Shown here: positions 13,984 through 20,925 of the stretch, one piece after another
Layout: each line of letters starts with the position of its first letter
How positions within the stretch are numbered: position 1 is the stretch's first letter
Virus record (IMG/VR): IMGVR_UViG_3300028027_000920
Span: 1 to 21,725 of that record
DNA length: 21,725 nt
Reading direction: 5' to 3' (one strand)
Source of the DNA: a virus
Program-made: the position numbers and the translations under genes
Notes under the pieces: model-generated
Database searches by the model: none
Told to the model about the DNA's origin: nothing
Seen by the model: only the letters and a program-made list of their open reading frames with translations

Positions 13984-15698
13984 TATACCACCATTTCACT
14001 GTAATTATTTTTCTTTTCAAACTTAATCAAACTACGGAACTTATCAAACAGTTGATCACCCTTGTGACTGATAACAAATACATTAGTATCTTCGCCCACA
14101 GTATCAAGCAATGTCATAACATAATCGGTGCCATTATTGTCTAACGAGGAATCAAACACCTCATCTAGAATAAGCAGATTAGTTGCTACGCTGTTCTTCA
14201 TCTTAGCAATTGTTCTCCATGTAAAGAGAAGCGCCAAGTCGATGCGTTGCTTTTCACCTTCTGAGAACGAAGCATAACTAAAGTCATCACGATGTCGAGA
14301 CTTGATAGTTTCATCAAACTTCTCATCAAGATTAAACTGCACGAAGAAGTCCATTGCTTGTAGATATTTATTCACCAGTTTATTGATAACTGGAAGATAC
14401 TGCCGAATAATCTTAGTCTTAATACCAGTGTCCTTGAGGAGTGTCGAGACAACTTCCATGTAATGCTTTTCTTCATTCAGTCTTGCCTTCTCCTCGTTCT
14501 GCGTCAGAACTTCCTTAGCATATGACTTGAGTTTTTTCTTTTCTTCATCAATATCTGCAGTCTTGGTTGTAATGTCATTCAGTTCTAGATTTAGTGCTTG
14601 GATTAGACGCTGTTGGACAATCATCTCGTTGTTATTACCAAGGATTTCTTTGTTGAGGACTGCTATCTGTTCACCCAGTTCTGCATGCTCTGCAATCAGA
14701 GTATCTAACGCCGCAAACTCCTGTTGAAGTTTTTCCATTCCTTCTGTCAGTTCGCCGATCTTATCTTGCCGCGATGTCACAATTGTTTCTTTGTGATCAT
14801 GCGCAATGCCTTGGCGACAAGTCGGGCATTCATCCGTATCATTATAGAATGCTACTTCTTTTTGCAACTCACGAAGTTGCGTAGAGAACTTGGTCTTGAA
14901 TTGCTCTAGTTTCTTCTGCTTGACACTCAACTCACCAAGAGATTTTTGCTTTAGTTCTGTATCTTCTTTGCTGGTTTCTAAGTTTGTTACCAGAGTTGTG
15001 AGAAGAGTTATCTTGTCCTCGCCATCAGCGATGCGACTCAGAATTTCATCAACTCTCTTTTCTTTGTTCGCCTCAAGCGTATCGACATACTCTTTCTGGA
15101 TGGTTGCCTTCTGCTTCAGGACTTCTAGTTTACCATCAGCATCATGAAGACTGTCTTTAAGTTCGTTCATCTTGTCACGCAGAACAGTATTCATTGTCGT
15201 GAAGATTTGAATATCAAGAATGTCCTCAATAATTTCGCGACGAACAAATGGTGGCAACTGCATGAATGGAGTAAACGATGCCGAACCCAGAATAACAATC
15301 TGAGTAAACGACTTGTAATTTAGTTTGAGAACTGATTCCTCGAGATACTTCTGGTAGTCACGAGCAGCAGCATCCTGATTGATTACTTCGCCATCAGATT
15401 GAATCTCAAAGATGTTAGGTTTAATACCACGAATAATCTTATAATCTTTACCACCAATATCAAACTCAATTTCAACAAGAAGGTTTTTCTTGTTAATCGA
15501 ATTTAACAGTTGTGGTTTATTGATACTACGAAAAGGTTTACCAAACAATCCAAAGCAGAGAGCATCGAGCAGAGTGGATTTACCACCACCATTCTCACCA
15601 ACAATCAAAGTGCTAGGCGAACGGTTGAGTTTTATTTCAGTGAAAGTATTACCTGTCGAAAGAAGATTCTTCCAACGAATTGTTTTAAAATTAATCAT
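13983..15698 (-). CDS. 46: Recombination endonuclease subunit gp46 (Rad50/SbcC-like)
   Basis: The ATPase subunit of the gp46/47 complex that resects DNA ends for recombination-dependent replication (571 residues; T4 gp46 is 560). Walker A GENGGGKST is at 34-42, the Q-loop is near residue 133, and a long coiled coil spans about 175-410. It is split by a zinc hook CPTC (291-294). The ABC signature SFSEGEKQR is at 477-485, Walker B LLILDE at 508-513 with a D-loop SSLD, and the H-loop His is in ISHKGD. The start overlaps the gp47 stop (ATGA). The coiled coils are short, as in the T4 form. Confidence 0.97.
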   Translation of the reverse strand: MINFKTIRWKNLLSTGNTFTEIKLNRSPSTLIVGENGGGKSTLLDALCFGLFGKPFRSINKPQLLNSINKKNLLVEIEFDIGGKDYKIIRGIKPNIFEIQSDGEVINQDAAARDYQKYLEESVLKLNYKSFTQIVILGSASFTPFMQLPPFVRREIIEDILDIQIFTTMNTVLRDKMNELKDSLHDADGKLEVLKQKATIQKEYVDTLEANKEKRVDEILSRIADGEDKITLLTTLVTNLETSKEDTELKQKSLGELSVKQKKLEQFKTKFSTQLRELQKEVAFYNDTDECPTCRQGIAHDHKETIVTSRQDKIGELTEGMEKLQQEFAALDTLIAEHAELGEQIAVLNKEILGNNNEMIVQQRLIQALNLELNDITTKTADIDEEKKKLKSYAKEVLTQNEEKARLNEEKHYMEVVSTLLKDTGIKTKIIRQYLPVINKLVNKYLQAMDFFVQFNLDEKFDETIKSRHRDDFSYASFSEGEKQRIDLALLFTWRTIAKMKNSVATNLLILDEVFDSSLDNNGTDYVMTLLDTVGEDTNVFVISHKGDQLFDKFRSLIKFEKKNNYSEMVV

Positions 15699-16750
15699 AC
15701 AGAAACGTGCTGTGCCTCAATATACAAAGTCCTTAACATGTTCTTAATCTTATCTTTATCAAGATCGGTACTGACGGTGTCAACAAAATCAGACAGAACA
15801 GTCATCGTATCTTCTACATCCAGTTTATCTTCTTCAATTACATCTGCTTCGAACTCAGAGAAGTCTTCGATGATTTTCAATTCGATTAAATTCAAATCAT
15901 ACAATTTATCCACGAAGCGATCGAACTTATAGAAGTCTGCTTTCTTGACTACGATTAGTCTTACGCAACTGCCACTAATTGCTCCAAGGTCCATACTATT
16001 AGGATCGCCAGCAGTATCATCATAGTACAACTTATGAAAGATTTTAAATGGGTTTTCACAAAACTCTACCTCATTAGTTTCCGTCTCATATATGTGATAC
16101 CCTCGAGGGTCATTATAGTCAGACCAAGTAAACTCATAGGTATTACCAAGATACAGAATATTACCAGTACGACTGCGATGGTGGAAATGACCACTACATA
16201 CGAGAGGAAATCTATCAAAACGTTCAGTGCCCATTCCATGATCATTTTTGTGCCCACGATACATTTCAAAACCTGAAAATTCAAAGTGTCCGAATACTGC
16301 TTGTGCATTACTTTTATCTACAACCTCCATGGTCTCATCATAGTTACCAGAACAAATCCATGGAACGAGCAATAGATTCTTCCCACCCAGAACGATTTCT
16401 TCTGCGCTGGAATATGTGATAACATTTTCGTATTCGCGCAGCAACAAATCTAGAGAGTTTACTTCGTTGGTATTCTTGAAGAATGTGTCATGATTACCTG
16501 CAATCATGTGGACATCAATACCAAGATCGCGAGTCTTGTCAAAGAAATACTCGCGGCACTTCTTCAGCGTATTGTAATTGATAAACTTGCGTCGATCAAA
16601 GACATCACCAAGATGGATAATAGTTTTGATTCCTTCACGTTCTAGATGAGGGAAAAACACCTCAGTATAAAACTTCGCAAAGAAGTTATCAAACGGAATA
16701 GAATCAGACCTAGCACCGAAGTGAGTGTCTGTGATCAACGCAACCTTCAT
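15695..16750 (-). CDS. 47: Recombination endonuclease subunit gp47 (Mre11/SbcD-like)
   Basis: The metallophosphoesterase subunit of gp46/47 (351 residues; T4 gp47 is 339). Metal and catalytic residues are in order: D8 and H10 in TDTHFG, D49 in HLGDVFD, N86-H87 in GNHD, H155 in FGHFEFSG, and H188 and H190 in SGHFHHR. The C-terminal ~100 residues form the capping/Rad50-contact region. ATG at 16750 follows the TM protein stop by 15 bp, so both share a transcript. In T4-like phages this pair supports join-copy recombination and host DNA breakdown. Confidence 0.97.
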   Translation of the reverse strand: MKVALITDTHFGARSDSIPFDNFFAKFYTEVFFPHLEREGIKTIIHLGDVFDRRKFINYNTLKKCREYFFDKTRDLGIDVHMIAGNHDTFFKNTNEVNSLDLLLREYENVITYSSAEEIVLGGKNLLLVPWICSGNYDETMEVVDKSNAQAVFGHFEFSGFEMYRGHKNDHGMGTERFDRFPLVCSGHFHHRSRTGNILYLGNTYEFTWSDYNDPRGYHIYETETNEVEFCENPFKIFHKLYYDDTAGDPNSMDLGAISGSCVRLIVVKKADFYKFDRFVDKLYDLNLIELKIIEDFSEFEADVIEEDKLDVEDTMTVLSDFVDTVSTDLDKDKIKNMLRTLYIEAQHVSV

Positions 16751-16765
16751 ACTCGAACTTTCTAA

Positions 16766-17095
16766 TTACTTTGCAGGTGTAGTAGGTTTCGCTTCGGTAG
16801 GAACTACTTCTTCCAACTTTTCTTCAGTCGTTGTTTCTACATCACCTTCTTCGGCGAGACGCTTAAGAACAATCTGACCGTCACAGATCATGTAGTGTTG
16901 TTCGGCGCCAAGATCGCTTGACTCCAGATAGATGCACCCTGCATTCTGCTTAGAAACTTCTTGAACACTATTCCTGTGACTGATGACGTCACCCACCAAT
17001 GACCCAATGATTACAAAAAATAAAATCGCCAACCCTGCCGTAAACCCATTCTCTGTAAACCATGCAACGTACTTGTTAGTTTTTACTTCAGACAT
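16766..17095 (-). CDS. Single-pass membrane protein of unknown function
   Basis: A 109-residue protein. After a short N-terminus (MSEVKTNKYVAWFTENG) comes one membrane helix, about residues 19-38 (AGLAILFFVIIGSLVGDVIS). A soluble tail with Cys pairs (AGCIYL and YMICDG) and an acidic/Thr/Pro-rich end (EEVVPTEAKPTTPAK) follows. AAAGGAG is 7 nt before ATG 17095, which decides this start over an upstream ATG at 17113. Its promoter lies in the 3' end of gp55, and it leads the unit into gp47/gp46. I do not recognise a family. A membrane role tied to recombination is only suggested by position. Confidence 0.75.
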   Translation of the reverse strand: MSEVKTNKYVAWFTENGFTAGLAILFFVIIGSLVGDVISHRNSVQEVSKQNAGCIYLESSDLGAEQHYMICDGQIVLKRLAEEGDVETTTEEKLEEVVPTEAKPTTPAK

Positions 17096-17127
17096 ATACA
17101 ACTCCTTTAACAATGTTTAATAAATCC

Positions 17128-17156
17128 ATTCTACTCTATATCAAGAGAATTGTCAA
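17128..17156 (-). promoter_or_regulatory. Sigma70-type promoter for the TM protein-47-46-def-clpP unit
   Basis: The minus strand reads TTGACA, 17 bp, TAGAAT. The -35 box and spacer lie inside the last codons of gp55, and the -10 box spans its stop codon. It is the likely early promoter for the recombination nuclease genes. Confidence 0.8.
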
Positions 17157-17742
17157 TGATTTTTTGGTCTAAATATTTTGGTCGACGCTTCGGTAAGTTA
17201 TTGACCTTTGGTGCATCTGGTTTATCGAACTCATCAATCATGTCCATTTGCTTCTTGACATAGTCAATAAACTCATTGCCGTAGTCACCTGTATCGTGGT
17301 CTTGAGTAATCAAGTCATGAACATCAATGTTTCTCATGTATCGATACTTAGTTTGTTGCTGGCGTTTCTCTTTAGCGATGCGTCGCAGAAAGGCATAGTA
17401 TGTTATCTGTGTGAAATACGCGAAGGGATTCTTAGACTTTTCAGGATTGAAGTTATCGATGTAAGTAATACAATTTTCGATACCATCCGATACCATTTCT
17501 TCTCGATACGTATAGTTGATGAAGTTACTCTTGTATGCCAAGTGAGTTGCGATCTTTAGAAAGCATTCTCCGATGTAGTTGGGGATACGGGGTTTCAATG
17601 TTCCTGCTTCTTTTGCAGCAAGAACACTATCTCTATACTTAGTAATCTCTTCTAAAAACTTAGAGTTATCTACATAATGTATGTTGTTTTTCTTATTCTT
17701 TTTGAATGGTTTTTTCACATTCTTTTCTGGTATTTCAGTCAT
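17131..17742 (-). CDS. 55: Late sigma factor gp55
   Basis: A highly diverged sigma factor (203 residues; T4 gp55 is 185) that directs host RNA polymerase to TATAAATA late promoters. T4-like landmarks are YREEMVSDGIENCITYIDNF and NPFAYFTQITYYAFLRRIAKEKR (sigma region 2, -10 recognition). The N-terminus is very Lys-rich (KKPFKKNKKNN). The last residues (KYLDQKIIDNSLDIE) may include the clamp-binding tail, but the T4 hydrophobic end is not obvious. GGAG is 7 nt before the ATG. It has its own promoter. The exact late boxes at 3397 and 20847 fit its presence. Confidence 0.95.
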   Translation of the reverse strand: MTEIPEKNVKKPFKKNKKNNIHYVDNSKFLEEITKYRDSVLAAKEAGTLKPRIPNYIGECFLKIATHLAYKSNFINYTYREEMVSDGIENCITYIDNFNPEKSKNPFAYFTQITYYAFLRRIAKEKRQQQTKYRYMRNIDVHDLITQDHDTGDYGNEFIDYVKKQMDMIDEFDKPDAPKVNNLPKRRPKYLDQKIIDNSLDIE

Positions 17743-17765
17743 TTATAACTCCATCTATACATACC

Positions 17766-17794
17766 GTTATACTATACTTTTTCTTATTAGTCAA
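17766..17794 (-). promoter_or_regulatory. Sigma70-type promoter for gene 55
   Basis: The minus strand reads TTGACT, 17 bp, TATAAC. A TATAGT at 17771-17776 is a better -10 match but is only 12 bp from the -35 box. The RNA start would lie about 20 nt before the gp55 ATG. Confidence 0.65.
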
Positions 17795-17827
17795 TGATTT
17801 TTTTTCACTATTATTTCAGTATATAGC

Positions 17828-17856
17828 TTGACAACACTCGCGATTCGAGGTATAAT
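17828..17856 (+). promoter_or_regulatory. Consensus sigma70 promoter on the plus strand (divergent from gp55)
   Basis: TTGACA, 17 bp, TATAAT: both hexamers match the bacterial consensus exactly. The spacer holds a CTCG-N5-CGAG inverted repeat. It is the only clear plus-strand promoter in a window with no supported plus-strand gene. Downstream lies a 12-codon ATG frame (17861-17899), then the 3' end of the Sm-like gene in antisense. Confidence 0.75.
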
Positions 17857-17895
17857 GACTATGTCGAGTATGATGAATAATAGCTTTACTACTGC

Positions 17896-18264
17896 TTAAT
17901 TGAGTAGGTTTCTGCTTCTGAGCAGTCGGGAGTGGAGCAGGTCGAGATCTAAGTTTCCCTCCTGGGTCTCCTCGGGAAGTTTTACTTCTCCGGAAATATA
18001 TTTTTGATACTGTTCTAGAAGGTTCTCTCTCAAGAGGCAGACAGTAATTACTTCAGACTTGGGTACGAGGAAAATCTTCTCTGTGGTAATACCAATCCAT
18101 GGTTTCAGAAGAAACGTTTCCCCGACAACATCTTCTTGAATTATAGGATAGGGAACCACCGCAATGGGATTATCCATCCAGAATAAATCGTTCGATTCAC
18201 TGTCTCTTATCGATGCGATTACTAAATCGCCATTCTTAAATTTAATTACCTTTGGTGTTTCCAT
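17896..18264 (-). CDS. Small conserved protein, Sm-like-looking, paralogue of 2500-2799
   Basis: A 122-residue protein with the same plan as the 99-residue protein at 2500-2799: IKFKNGDLVIASI, then NPIAVVPYP, FLLKPWIGI, LVPKSEVITVCLL, and L.Q.YQKYISGEVKLPEE. It differs by a longer middle loop and an extra C-terminal ~25 residues, rich in Leu/Arg/Ser (DLDLLHSRLLRSRNLLN), likely helical. It overlaps the end of uvsW by 23 bp, so it is co-expressed with the recombination helicase. No function is known to me; a small beta-barrel is inferred. Its 3' end would be covered by any RNA from the plus-strand promoter at 17828. Confidence 0.8.
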   Translation of the reverse strand: METPKVIKFKNGDLVIASIRDSESNDLFWMDNPIAVVPYPIIQEDVVGETFLLKPWIGITTEKIFLVPKSEVITVCLLRENLLEQYQKYISGEVKLPEETQEGNLDLDLLHSRLLRSRNLLN

Positions 18265-19771
18265 CAGTAGATATCCTCACGAGTTTGTATCTAAAACCTT
18301 CTTCATTATATAACTTAATTCTCTCTATCATGTGTAGTAGAGTGTAATTTTTTCTGCTTTTCCAAGACAAGTCATCACCAATATCAAAAAGACGGCAGGA
18401 AGTTTTGTCATCCCCCTTACGTAATCCTCTACCAATAGACTGGAGATTTCTTACTCTAGATTTCGAGGGAGAAGCGAATATGACATTATGTAGATTCCTT
18501 ATATTTATTCCCGTCGAAAACGTGCCGTATGATGCGATGATCACTGCATCTTTTTCTTTCTCGGTAATCTCTCGAACCTTCTCGCGTTGTTGAGTGTCAG
18601 TTCCGCCATGAACAAAGAAAACCTGACGAGAATTTCCGACCTTCTCATTGATCAAGTCATACAACACCGCACCATGTTTCTCAACAAACTGGAATAGCAC
18701 CAGCGTGTTGCCTTTTTGTGTGGTTGCTAGATTCTTGATTATGTTGTTGCGTTTTTGGTGTGTTACCAACCAGTCCATTTCTTCTTGGTAGGTATACTTC
18801 GTTAGTGCTTTCTTCTCTTCATCAGCATAATCTAACACGATGCAAGTTATGTCTAGATCAGCAACAGATCCTTGTTCCATTAATTCTTTGGTCGAGATAA
18901 CCTTATGCACCTTACCGAACAGACCCTCGAGAATTAACTTATGCGTCTTAGTCCCATCGAGAGTACCAGTAGTTCCGATGCGAAACTTAGTCTTGGTGCA
19001 CTTATTGAAGATTGACGTCAGCGATTTCGCTTTGAAAAGATGCGCTTCGTCTCCATATATAACATCAAACTCATCAAAAAACTTTTTAGGTAATTTGTAG
19101 ATGGATTGCCACGTTGATATAGTAATGGGATACTCATTCGACTTCTCGAACCCTGAATAGATTCTCGCACAATTATAACTTGCTTTCCAGTCTGTTTCCG
19201 AGGCATAATCTTGAAAGTCCTTATACATTTGTTCAACTAGGGAAGTGGTTGGGACGATGATCAATTGCTTGCGCCCAAATTTCTGGTGGTAACGCATCAA
19301 CAGATAGATGATCAGCGACTTACCTGATGCAGTTGGTGACAGTAGCAGAGTTCTGCCGATACGAATCGCATACTTGACAGCATCTAACTGATAGTCTCTT
19401 GCTTCGATCGGTTGACCTTGCGAGTGGAGATTCAACGAGTCGGCATATTCAACCAGTTCTTCGTAGGTTATTGGGTCTCCGATGCGTTCGATCTGAACGT
19501 CCATCTCATATTCATTACGCTGGCAAAATTCCCTGAGATATGGAAGAAGACCTACGTAAAGTTCTTTAGTCCACATATTAAACAACCGTGCCTTGCCATC
19601 CCATAACTTAGCGCGATAGGTTGGCATAAATTTTGCTCCTGGAACATCAAACGTAAAGTAGTCGTTGAGTTCCTGTGCAATGCTGGGGTCGCATTCCACA
19701 TTCAGATACACTTCATCTTTTTTAGTGATTGTTAGATCGGTCACATTAATCCATTTGTAAACTTGGTCCAC
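18242..19771 (-). CDS. uvsW: UvsW helicase
   Basis: A superfamily 2 RNA/DNA helicase (509 residues; T4 UvsW about 500) that unwinds R-loops, reverses forks and moves branches, switching origin use to recombination-dependent replication. An N-terminal ~110-residue domain precedes the motor. The Q-like motif ARDYQLDAV is at 124-132, Walker A SPTASGKS at 145-152, motif Ia VPTTSLVEQ at 173-181, DEAH at 241-244, motif III GTTGTLDG, motif V region YGTFSTGINI, and motif VI QSIGRGLRKG. It overlaps uvsY by 31 bp at its start. Confidence 0.96.
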   Translation of the reverse strand: MDQVYKWINVTDLTITKKDEVYLNVECDPSIAQELNDYFTFDVPGAKFMPTYRAKLWDGKARLFNMWTKELYVGLLPYLREFCQRNEYEMDVQIERIGDPITYEELVEYADSLNLHSQGQPIEARDYQLDAVKYAIRIGRTLLLSPTASGKSLIIYLLMRYHQKFGRKQLIIVPTTSLVEQMYKDFQDYASETDWKASYNCARIYSGFEKSNEYPITISTWQSIYKLPKKFFDEFDVIYGDEAHLFKAKSLTSIFNKCTKTKFRIGTTGTLDGTKTHKLILEGLFGKVHKVISTKELMEQGSVADLDITCIVLDYADEEKKALTKYTYQEEMDWLVTHQKRNNIIKNLATTQKGNTLVLFQFVEKHGAVLYDLINEKVGNSRQVFFVHGGTDTQQREKVREITEKEKDAVIIASYGTFSTGINIRNLHNVIFASPSKSRVRNLQSIGRGLRKGDDKTSCRLFDIGDDLSWKSRKNYTLLHMIERIKLYNEEGFRYKLVRISTDGNTKGN

Positions 19772-20181
19772 TCAATCGCGGACTTAATATCCCATGTCCT
19801 ACTATTTAGTGACCGCAGAATCTGCTCTAATTGGTATAGGACTGCTTTGATATAATCAATCTTATCTTGCTGTTTGATCATCTCTTCATCACACTGAAGA
19901 ACATCATCCATCTCATTCTTTAGTGGTTTGAGACCTTGGTATTGATTCCACCCATGTTCTTCTAGTTCTTCGCGTGTAAGTTCTCCACGATAATACCGCA
20001 TCTTAGTTCTGCGCAAGCGATAATAATCTGCCTCTGCCTTGCGTAACTGCAGTTTAGAATTTGATAGTATGTTAAGATACTTGGAGTGTAACTCTGGTGT
20101 CTTAGTTGATTCTGGACCAAGATTTAATTGGTCGATCTTACAGTCATTAGACCATGACTCTTGGATTTCAGATAGTTTCAT
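19741..20181 (-). CDS. uvsY: UvsY recombination mediator
   Basis: A 146-residue protein matching UvsY (T4: 137) in length, in its opening LxEIQE pattern and its position beside uvsW. It also shares the arrangement L.SKYLNILSNSKLQLRKAEADYYRLRRTKMRYYRGELT, an amphipathic basic helix ending at YY.G. In T4 UvsY displaces gp32 and loads the UvsX recombinase on single strands. The C-terminal half (DEEMIKQQDKIDYIKAVLYQLEQILRSLNSRTWDIKSAIEWTKF) resembles the oligomerising region. It has its own promoter at 20208-20236. Confidence 0.88.
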   Translation of the reverse strand: MKLSEIQESWSNDCKIDQLNLGPESTKTPELHSKYLNILSNSKLQLRKAEADYYRLRRTKMRYYRGELTREELEEHGWNQYQGLKPLKNEMDDVLQCDEEMIKQQDKIDYIKAVLYQLEQILRSLNSRTWDIKSAIEWTKFTNGLM

Positions 20182-20207
20182 AATGCCCTCAATAGAAAAA
20201 TAATATA

Positions 20208-20236
20208 ATCATACTATAAAATTGCGCGAAAGTCAA
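20208..20236 (-). promoter_or_regulatory. Sigma70-type promoter for uvsY-uvsW
   Basis: The minus strand reads TTGACT, 17 bp, TATGAT, 26 nt before the uvsY ATG and just after the stop of the upstream structural gene. It would give early expression of the recombination genes independently of the late structural unit. Confidence 0.75.
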
Positions 20237-20239
20237 TAC

Positions 20240-20824
20240 TTAAAGTGGTGTAATTTCATAATGTCGATATTTAAATGCGGCGATACCTTGTAGGAAGTCT
20301 GCTCTACCAGTACTAATGTCAAAGTCAAGACCCTCTAGACTCACAGGGAAAACATCATAGTATGAGATCTTTACGTTTGGATTGTTATCAGAGTCGAGAA
20401 TAAAGAAGTCAGCATCAGAGAAGTTACCTAGTGCGCCAAGTCTTTTATCAGAAACTGCTGGGAATCTATATCTTTGACCCTCGTTCCAATCTTTGTATTG
20501 TTGACGATCTGTAGGAAACCCAAGACCGATTAACCAATTATACAATTCGATGTAGTTGCTCATATTTTCTTGAACAAGAAACCTGATCACCAGATCGCCG
20601 TATGCTAGTTTATCACCTGGAACTGGAATATCTGACAATGGTGTTTGAAATGTAGGTGAACCGAGTTGTATCGCTGGTATATTTGCTGCCTGACAGAAAT
20701 ACGAAACGTTTGGTAGATTGTGGATCTGAAATTTAAATCCATTTGGTTTCAGATAATCGAGATCGCTGGGTTGTTGATTGACCCAGTTTGCTTCTGTTAC
20801 ACCTAGTGATGTTTTTAATACCAT
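20240..20824 (-). CDS. Tail-tube-fold structural protein (gp19-like)
   Basis: A 194-residue virion protein. The pattern resembles the gp19 tail tube fold: a FKFQIHNLPNVSYFCQAANIPAI opening, then PTFQTPLSDIPVPGDKLAYGDLVIRFLVQEN, a YIELYNWLIGLG helix, and a beta-rich end with IAAFKYRHYEI. T4 gp19 is 163 residues and has the same order (CKA..LP, GD..FDDW.VTV). It lies directly after the capsid gene and behind an exact late promoter, which fits a structural gene. Other possibilities are a second tube-like or baseplate-hub protein, or tail-completion protein gp3. TGAGGG lies 4 nt before the ATG. Confidence 0.65.
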   Translation of the reverse strand: MVLKTSLGVTEANWVNQQPSDLDYLKPNGFKFQIHNLPNVSYFCQAANIPAIQLGSPTFQTPLSDIPVPGDKLAYGDLVIRFLVQENMSNYIELYNWLIGLGFPTDRQQYKDWNEGQRYRFPAVSDKRLGALGNFSDADFFILDSDNNPNVKISYYDVFPVSLEGLDFDISTGRADFLQGIAAFKYRHYEITPL

Positions 20825-20846
20825 AATACCCTCATATGTTTCATAC

Positions 20847-20854
20847 TATTTATA
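20847..20854 (-). promoter_or_regulatory. T4-type late promoter box TATAAATA
   Basis: An exact TATAAATA on the minus strand, 23 nt before the tail-tube-like gene and immediately after the gp23 terminator. There is no TTGACA-like element at 17 bp, as expected for gp55-dependent late promoters. The RNA start is expected near 20841. Confidence 0.8.
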
Positions 20855-20857
20855 ATG

Positions 20858-20886
20858 AAAATGGGGAGAGCATTTCTGCTCCCCCC
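20858..20886 (-). terminator. Terminator after gene 23
   Basis: The minus strand forms a 10-bp stem (one G-U pair) with a GAAA tetraloop (20863-20886), then ATTTT. It sits between the gp23 stop and the late promoter. A second, weaker hairpin (CCTCTC/GAGAGG arms, 20901-20919) precedes it. Confidence 0.8.
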
Positions 20887-20925
20887 AGTTTCTTAGCAAC
20901 CCTCTCTCTAACGGAGAGGTATCGA

